The position numbers were made by a program, and so were the translations under genes. DNA of 8,797 nucleotides from Puniceicoccales bacterium. Lineage in GTDB: Bacteria; Verrucomicrobiota; Verrucomicrobiia; Opitutales; LL51. The stretch's first letter is position 1. Each line of letters begins with the position of its first letter. Shown here one piece after another: positions 4,857 to 8,797 of this stretch. The DNA is taken from contig JAISBJ010000064.1 in the NCBI GenBank assembly GCA_031266235.1, positions 1 through 8,797 of the forward strand, given 5' to 3'. Under the pieces are notes generated by a model. It searched no databases. It was not told the origin of the DNA and was given only the letters and a program-made list of their open reading frames with translations.

Positions 4857-7800
4857 TTACGTTTTTATGCAAAATGGGACGGCTAGACTTTTAATTTTTT
4901 CGTAATTAAAATGGCAATTGAGCTGCTCGGAAATCTCGCGCCGGAGCTTTCTCCCTCCGCCGAAATTGAAGACGAGCGCATTTTTCGTGGCTCCCGAGTT
5001 GTGGTAAATATAGTCCCAGATTCTGTCTAAAATCGCCGGGTCGTCGGGGTCGATTATCCATTGAATCTTCTTAGCCGCTTTCGCCAAAAAAATTTCGACG
5101 TGGGCGATCTCCTGGACAATAAATCGATCGTCGTTCTCAGTTTTTTTACGATTGCCACTCACCACAACAATATTCCCGTCAACCAGCAAATGGCCGTATT
5201 TTTCGAATACCCCGGGGAAACAGTTGAGCATGAGTTTTTCCGCCAGCATTTCCAGCTGGAAACTCGCCCAAAGGCGGTTGTCCTTCTTCGTAATCCGCTT
5301 TTCGACGAGCGCCACAACCCCACACAAACAAAATTCCCCACCAATCGCTTCGACCGTAGCCGCCGAATTAATTTGGTCGAGCACATCGCCGTAGCCGTCC
5401 AGCGGATGGCCCGTCACGTAAAAACCCAGCAGCGATTTTTCATAATTCAACTGCTCCGTTTTCGACAGCGTTGGACCCGTTTGATCGATGGTATCGGGGA
5501 GCGAAGGAGCCTCCGTTTCGGCCGCGAATAGGTCGAATAGCTGGAATTGCCCCGCGTCCCGATCCCTCTGCAGCGAAGACGCCTCCGATATCACCCGCTC
5601 CAAAGAACGCGCCAAATGTAAACGATCAATGGCAAATTCGTCAAAAGCTCCGCTGAAAATTAAACATTCCGCCACGCGCTTGTTAATAATTCGTAAATCG
5701 ACCCGGCCCATGAAATCGGAAAAATGCTTGAAATCACCATTTTTTTCCCGCTCCTTCATGATATTCTCCGCCGCCACATCCCCCACTCCCTTGATCGCCC
5801 CCAGTCCAAAGCGAATGCACCGCCGCCGATGATCGGGCGTAAAATTGTCAAGGGATTGGTTGATATCCGGCCCCAACAGGGGGATTTTCATGCGCGCGCA
5901 CTCCGAAATGTAGTAGGCCACCTTCTCCGCATTGCCCAGCTCCGCCGACAGCATCGCCGCCATGAATTCTACGGGGTAATTGGCCTTGAGATAGGCCGTC
6001 TGGTAAGCGATGACCGCGTAGGCAACGGAGTGGGATTTATTGAAGCCGTAGCCGGCGAATTTCTCGAGGATGGAAAAAATTTCCTCCGCCATTTCCCGGG
6101 AAATATCGTGGGATTTTTTCGCGCCCTCGATGAAAATACTCCGCTGCGCATTCATCACCTCCACCTTCTTTTTGCCCATCGCACGACGCAAAATATCGGC
6201 GCCACTCAGCGTATACCCCGCGATGATCCGAGCCGCCTCCATCACCTGCTCCTGGTAAATCAAAATCCCGTAGGTCGCCCGGCACACATTTTCCAGCAGT
6301 GGGTGCGGATACTTGATCTTCTGGGGATCTTTTTTACCGGCGATGTAGTCGTTGATCCACTCCATGGGCCCCGGCCGATAGAGGGCGCTGATGTCGCTGA
6401 TCTCCTCCACACTGCCGATCTCAAAGCGCTTGCAAAGGGCACGCATCCCCGCCGACTCACCCAGTTGGAAAACCCCGATCGTCTCGCCGCTGTTTAATAA
6501 TTTGTAAGTTTTTTCATCGTCGTAGGGGATCTGGGCGATGGAGAATTCCGGGCTATATTTTCGGATAAAAATTTCGCTATCGGCGATAACGGTCAGAGTC
6601 TTTAGACCCAAAAAATCCATCTTTAGCAAACCCAACTCCTCCACCGCTTCCTTCGCGTATTGAGTCGTGAGCGCCCCCTCCTGGAGCGTGATGGGCAGCA
6701 TATTTTCGACCACATCTTCCGTAATGATGATGCCGGCGGCGTGGGTACCGGTGTTGCGGACAGTCCCTTCGATGATTTTCCCATCGTCCAAAATTTTCCC
6801 GATCCGGGGATTGAGATGGATTTCCTGCTGCAACTCCTTGGATTTTTCGACGGCGGCATCGATGGAAATGTTCAGTTCGTCTGGGACCATTTTCGCGATG
6901 CGATTGGCTTCGGCGTAGGGGATATCGTTGACGCGGCAGAGGTCGCGGATCGCCATTTTCGCGCCAAAAGTGCCAAAGGTAATGATATTGCCGACGTGGT
7001 CGCTGCCGTACTTCCGGCGGACGTACTCGATGACTTCGCCGCGGCGGCGCATGCAAAAATCGATGTCAAAATCGGGGGGCGAAACGCGGTCCGGGTTGAG
7101 GAAGCGCTCGAAAAGCAGTCCGAATTGGATGGGATCGACGTCCGTAATCCGCAGCAGATAGGCGATGATCGACCCCGCGCCAGACCCCCTGCCCGGCCCG
7201 ACCGGTATGTCCTGCGCCTTCGCCCAATCGATGAAATCCCAAACAATTAAAAAATAGTCAACAAAACCCGTTTTTTCCAAAATCGACAACTCATAATCCA
7301 GGCGGTCACGGAGCGCATTTTCCGGCGATTGCGCATCTCCAGAGCCGCCGTAGTCGATGCCGTAGCGCGCCTTTAGACCGGCGATGCACAGATTTTTGAG
7401 GTAGATAAAATTGGATTCTTCGGCGGGGACTTCCCCCTCCGAGCCGCCATGAAGCACCGAAAATTTCTCAAAATTTTTACTTTCTTCCGCTCCTGAGGAT
7501 CCATCTTCCGGTGAAGTTTGGGGCAATGCTTCGGCCGACTCCGCCGCACGTAGCCGACGGAAAACGGGGAAATGATTCTCGCCGTAGCGCAAAGTGAAAT
7601 TACACATATCGGCAATGCGTTGGCTATGATCGAGGCATTGGGGGTGATCGCCGAACATCAACTCCATCTCCTCCCGAGACTTGACGTAGAGCTGGTGCGT
7701 ACTCATCCGGAAGCGGTTTGGATCGGTCACTTTAGCGGCGGTTTGGATGCACAGCAGCTGGTCGTGGGCCTCCCAATCCTCCTGGAAAACGTAGTGGGCA

Positions 7801-8417
7801 TCATTCGTTGCGACGGTTTGGAGGGCATTTTGCTCCGCCAATTTGAACAGCGCTGGCAAGACGATTTCCCGCGACTCGGGCATGCCGTGGTCCTGAACCT
7901 CGATAAAAAGCCGGTCCTTACCGAAGATTTCCAGGAGCCAATCGAGGCCGTTTTGGGCGGACTTGAGGTCATTTTGGAGCGCCATGGTCGCCAGATAGCC
8001 CTGGTAGCACCCCGTCAAACAAATGAGTCCCTCCGCGTGGGCCGCAATCGTCTGCCAATTCACGCGCGGACGGTAGTAAAAGCCCCGCCTGTGGGAGATG
8101 GAGACGAGTTTTGACAAATTTTTGTAGCCCACTTCGTCCATGACCAGCAGCCCCATGTGGTAGAGGGGGAATTTCTCCTTTAGCGTGTAATCCCGGTCGA
8201 AAGTTGTGTACAATTCGCAGCCGATGATCGGTTTGATGCCGAAGGTTTTGGCGCACTTGAGGAAGTCGGGCACGCCGAATAAATTGCCGTGATCGGTCAT
8301 GGCGACGGCATTCATGGCGAGCTCCTTCACCCGCGCGAAAAGGCGATCCATGCGGCAGGCGCCGTCGAGTAGGCTGTAATCGGTGTGGACGTGCAGATGG
8401 ACAAAATTTTTCGCCAT
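4857..8417 (-). CDS. dnaE: DNA polymerase III alpha subunit DnaE
   Basis: DnaE is the replicative polymerase. The product from the ATG at 8417 is 1186 residues, normal for DnaE1. The start MAKNFVHLHVHTDYSLLDGA is the standard PHP beginning. PHP domain ~1-285: H9, H11, D18, H43 (TDHGN), E68, H87, C137, D206 and H208 match the metal positions of proofreading-active PHP domains, so intrinsic 3'-5' exonuclease activity is plausible. Polymerase: GPGRGSGAGS at 407-416, SPPDFDIDFCMRRR at 446-459 with catalytic D451 and D453, and KMDFLGLKTLT with D601. A clamp-binding motif QFQLF is at 957-961 and an OB-fold at about 1025-1110. A low-complexity Ser/Glu/Gly-rich insertion (~288-336) separates PHP from the palm. 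Upstream codons to 8561 are open but not DnaE-like, and a strong promoter lies inside them, so I reject the longer form. It is not PolC: no inserted exonuclease domain. Confidence 0.98.
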   Translation of the reverse strand: MAKNFVHLHVHTDYSLLDGACRMDRLFARVKELAMNAVAMTDHGNLFGVPDFLKCAKTFGIKPIIGCELYTTFDRDYTLKEKFPLYHMGLLVMDEVGYKNLSKLVSISHRRGFYYRPRVNWQTIAAHAEGLICLTGCYQGYLATMALQNDLKSAQNGLDWLLEIFGKDRLFIEVQDHGMPESREIVLPALFKLAEQNALQTVATNDAHYVFQEDWEAHDQLLCIQTAAKVTDPNRFRMSTHQLYVKSREEMELMFGDHPQCLDHSQRIADMCNFTLRYGENHFPVFRRLRAAESAEALPQTSPEDGSSGAEESKNFEKFSVLHGGSEGEVPAEESNFIYLKNLCIAGLKARYGIDYGGSGDAQSPENALRDRLDYELSILEKTGFVDYFLIVWDFIDWAKAQDIPVGPGRGSGAGSIIAYLLRITDVDPIQFGLLFERFLNPDRVSPPDFDIDFCMRRRGEVIEYVRRKYGSDHVGNIITFGTFGAKMAIRDLCRVNDIPYAEANRIAKMVPDELNISIDAAVEKSKELQQEIHLNPRIGKILDDGKIIEGTVRNTGTHAAGIIITEDVVENMLPITLQEGALTTQYAKEAVEELGLLKMDFLGLKTLTVIADSEIFIRKYSPEFSIAQIPYDDEKTYKLLNSGETIGVFQLGESAGMRALCKRFEIGSVEEISDISALYRPGPMEWINDYIAGKKDPQKIKYPHPLLENVCRATYGILIYQEQVMEAARIIAGYTLSGADILRRAMGKKKVEVMNAQRSIFIEGAKKSHDISREMAEEIFSILEKFAGYGFNKSHSVAYAVIAYQTAYLKANYPVEFMAAMLSAELGNAEKVAYYISECARMKIPLLGPDINQSLDNFTPDHRRRCIRFGLGAIKGVGDVAAENIMKEREKNGDFKHFSDFMGRVDLRIINKRVAECLIFSGAFDEFAIDRLHLARSLERVISEASSLQRDRDAGQFQLFDLFAAETEAPSLPDTIDQTGPTLSKTEQLNYEKSLLGFYVTGHPLDGYGDVLDQINSAATVEAIGGEFCLCGVVALVEKRITKKDNRLWASFQLEMLAEKLMLNCFPGVFEKYGHLLVDGNIVVVSGNRKKTENDDRFIVQEIAHVEIFLAKAAKKIQWIIDPDDPAILDRIWDYIYHNSGATKNALVFNFGGGRKLRREISEQLNCHFNYEKIKSLAVPFCIKT

Positions 8418-8423
8418 GGGCCG

Positions 8424-8453
8424 ATTATACAAATTTGCCACGACCCAGGTCAA
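8424..8453 (-). promoter_or_regulatory. dnaE promoter, probably producing leaderless mRNA
   Basis: On the minus strand, TTGACC (8453-8448, 5 of 6) is followed by an 18-base spacer and a perfect TATAAT (8429-8424). Only six bases (CGGCCC) separate TATAAT from the dnaE ATG at 8417. A start 7 bases after the -10 would put +1 on the A of ATG. No Shine-Dalgarno is present. This is the best promoter in the window. Confidence 0.7.
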
Positions 8454-8483
8454 CGACGAATTCGGAGGGGTTGCGATAATTTT

Positions 8484-8527
8484 TTGAAAAAATTTTATAA
8501 AAAACTTTTCAACGTGTAAAATTTTAC
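8484..8527. repeat. Dyad symmetries in the divergent promoter region
   Basis: TTGAAAA (8484-8490) and TTTTCAA (8506-8512) form a 7-base inverted repeat with a 15-base gap. GTAAAATTTTAC (8516-8527) is a perfect 12-base palindrome directly before the proposed -10. Either could be an operator for the rightward gene. The same 12-mer also occurs inside sufU (3181-3192), so chance in A/T-rich sequence is possible. Confidence 0.4.
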
Positions 8528-8533
8528 TATGAT
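8506..8533 (+). promoter_or_regulatory. Possible promoter of the rightward partial gene
   Basis: TTTTCA (8506-8511) is followed by a 16-base spacer and TATGAT (8528-8533, 5 of 6). The transcript would begin near 8540, only a few bases before the ATG at 8544. The -35 is poor (4 of 6). The A/T-rich sequence around it would fit other choices. Confidence 0.35.
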
Positions 8534-8543
8534 AAGGGATACT

Positions 8544-8797
8544 ATGTGGCGTAAATATCATAAAACACTTTATTGGGTTCCCTTTTTAATGGGAATAAAT
8601 TTACAGGGTCTGGAGAAACCGGAAGGAAATGTTTTGCTCGATTTACCGAGTAATCCAGTGCCAGAAGAGAAAATGCCGAGCAAATTTCCAGAAAAACTAT
8701 TTCCAGAAAAACCGGGTTCTGTATTGGATAAATTACCGCTCAAGAAGGAACCCGCACCCGATCTTCTCAATTCGCCGGGATTTTCACTGACCGTAAC
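8544..8797 (+). CDS. Unrecognised proline-rich, probably exported protein (partial, runs off right edge)
   Basis: The frame is open from ATG 8544 to the window end: 84 codons plus 2 bases. I do not recognise it. The N-terminus MWRKYHKTLYWVPFLMGINL has basic residues (R3, K4, K7) followed by a hydrophobic stretch (9-20), which looks like a Sec signal peptide with possible cleavage about residue 22. After that comes a proline- and lysine/glutamate-rich stretch (12 Pro in residues 26-78) with a duplicated FPEK unit at 48-51 and 53-56. Such a tract often serves as a periplasmic spacer before a folded domain, but no domain is visible yet. AAGGG at 8535-8539 is a possible ribosome site 4 bases before the ATG, which is close. 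It is divergent from dnaE, with 126 bases between the starts. Confidence 0.65.
   Translation, partial: MWRKYHKTLYWVPFLMGINLQGLEKPEGNVLLDLPSNPVPEEKMPSKFPEKLFPEKPGSVLDKLPLKKEPAPDLLNSPGFSLTV
8685..8714 (+). repeat. 15-bp tandem repeat encoding FPEK-L / FPEK-P
   Basis: TTTCCAGAAAAAC occurs at 8685-8697 and 8700-8712, 15 bases apart, within the proline-rich part of the partial gene. It gives two in-frame FPEK units. It is a small slippage-type duplication that keeps the frame. Confidence 0.7.

Noticed and set aside
5724..6497. Long open frame (257 codons) on the plus strand opposite dnaE
   Set aside because: It is antisense to highly conserved DnaE palm/fingers sequence; its translation is His/Arg/Asp-rich and matches no family. 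GC-rich codon structure of dnaE explains it.
6660..7250. Open frame of 196 codons on the plus strand opposite dnaE
   Set aside because: It mirrors the conserved polymerase active-site region and has no independent sign of coding.
7572..8114. Open frame of 180 codons on the plus strand opposite the dnaE PHP domain
   Set aside because: It is antisense to PHP codons with conserved motifs on the other strand; no ribosome site or recognisable product.
8424..8543. Additional DnaA boxes or a second origin near dnaE
   Set aside because: The region is A/T-rich but has no 9-mer within one mismatch of TTATNCACA that I could find.
8418..8561. 48-codon N-terminal extension of dnaE
   Set aside because: DnaE normally starts at the FVHLHVH segment, and a near-consensus promoter ends 6 bases before that ATG, inside the extension.
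1..8797. tRNA, rRNA, transposase, toxin-antitoxin or defence genes
   Set aside because: I looked on both strands and saw no cloverleaf, rRNA-like sequence or matching protein motifs.

Overview
This window reads as a housekeeping stretch of a Gram-negative bacterial chromosome. A lipid A gene shows that the cell makes LPS. LpxC and FabZ are fused into one polypeptide, an arrangement known from Bacteroidota/Chlorobi and PVC-group bacteria. Together with a SufU-type Fe-S scaffold and the style of DnaA, this makes a PVC lineage (for example Verrucomicrobiota/Opitutae) my best guess; it is an inference, not a demonstration. Bases are strongly mosaic: GC-rich codons for Arg/Ala/Gly/Asp alternate with A/T-only blocks for Lys/Phe/Ile/Asn.

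Layout, left to right. 1-1183 (minus): lpxC/fabZ fusion, with its C-terminus cut off by the window edge. 1180-2544 (minus): dnaA, overlapping lpxC/fabZ by 4 bases (ATGA). 2545-3012: intergenic. It carries DnaA boxes, a 30-bp near-perfect inverted repeat made of two head-to-head boxes, and A/T tracts; this is my candidate for oriC. 3013-3450 (plus): sufU. 3451-3748: non-coding space between convergent genes, holding two ~50-bp direct repeats, a duplicated piece of the sufU 3' end and a 30-bp palindrome. 3749-4813 (minus): periplasmic substrate-binding protein of the PF04392/COG2984 family. 4857-8417 (minus): dnaE, the replicative DNA polymerase III alpha subunit, with what looks like a complete PHP metal site. 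8418-8543: divergent promoter region. 8544-8797 (plus): start of an unrecognised, proline-rich, probably exported protein that runs off the right edge.

How the genes relate. dnaA, the putative origin and dnaE form a loose replication neighbourhood, but dnaN, recF and gyrB are not here. The gene after dnaA is instead an envelope lipid gene that appears translationally coupled to it. Several genes lack a clear Shine-Dalgarno sequence. The best promoter in the window (dnaE: TTGACC, 18-bp spacer, TATAAT) lies so close that the transcript should begin at or beside the ATG, so leaderless translation is a real possibility.

I see no phage, transposase, CRISPR, defence or other obviously new multi-gene system. 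The most interesting items are the origin-like region, the dnaA-lpxC/fabZ overlap, the leaderless-type promoters, the repeat cluster at 3422-3708, the DnaA recognition-helix substitution and the DnaE linker insertion.
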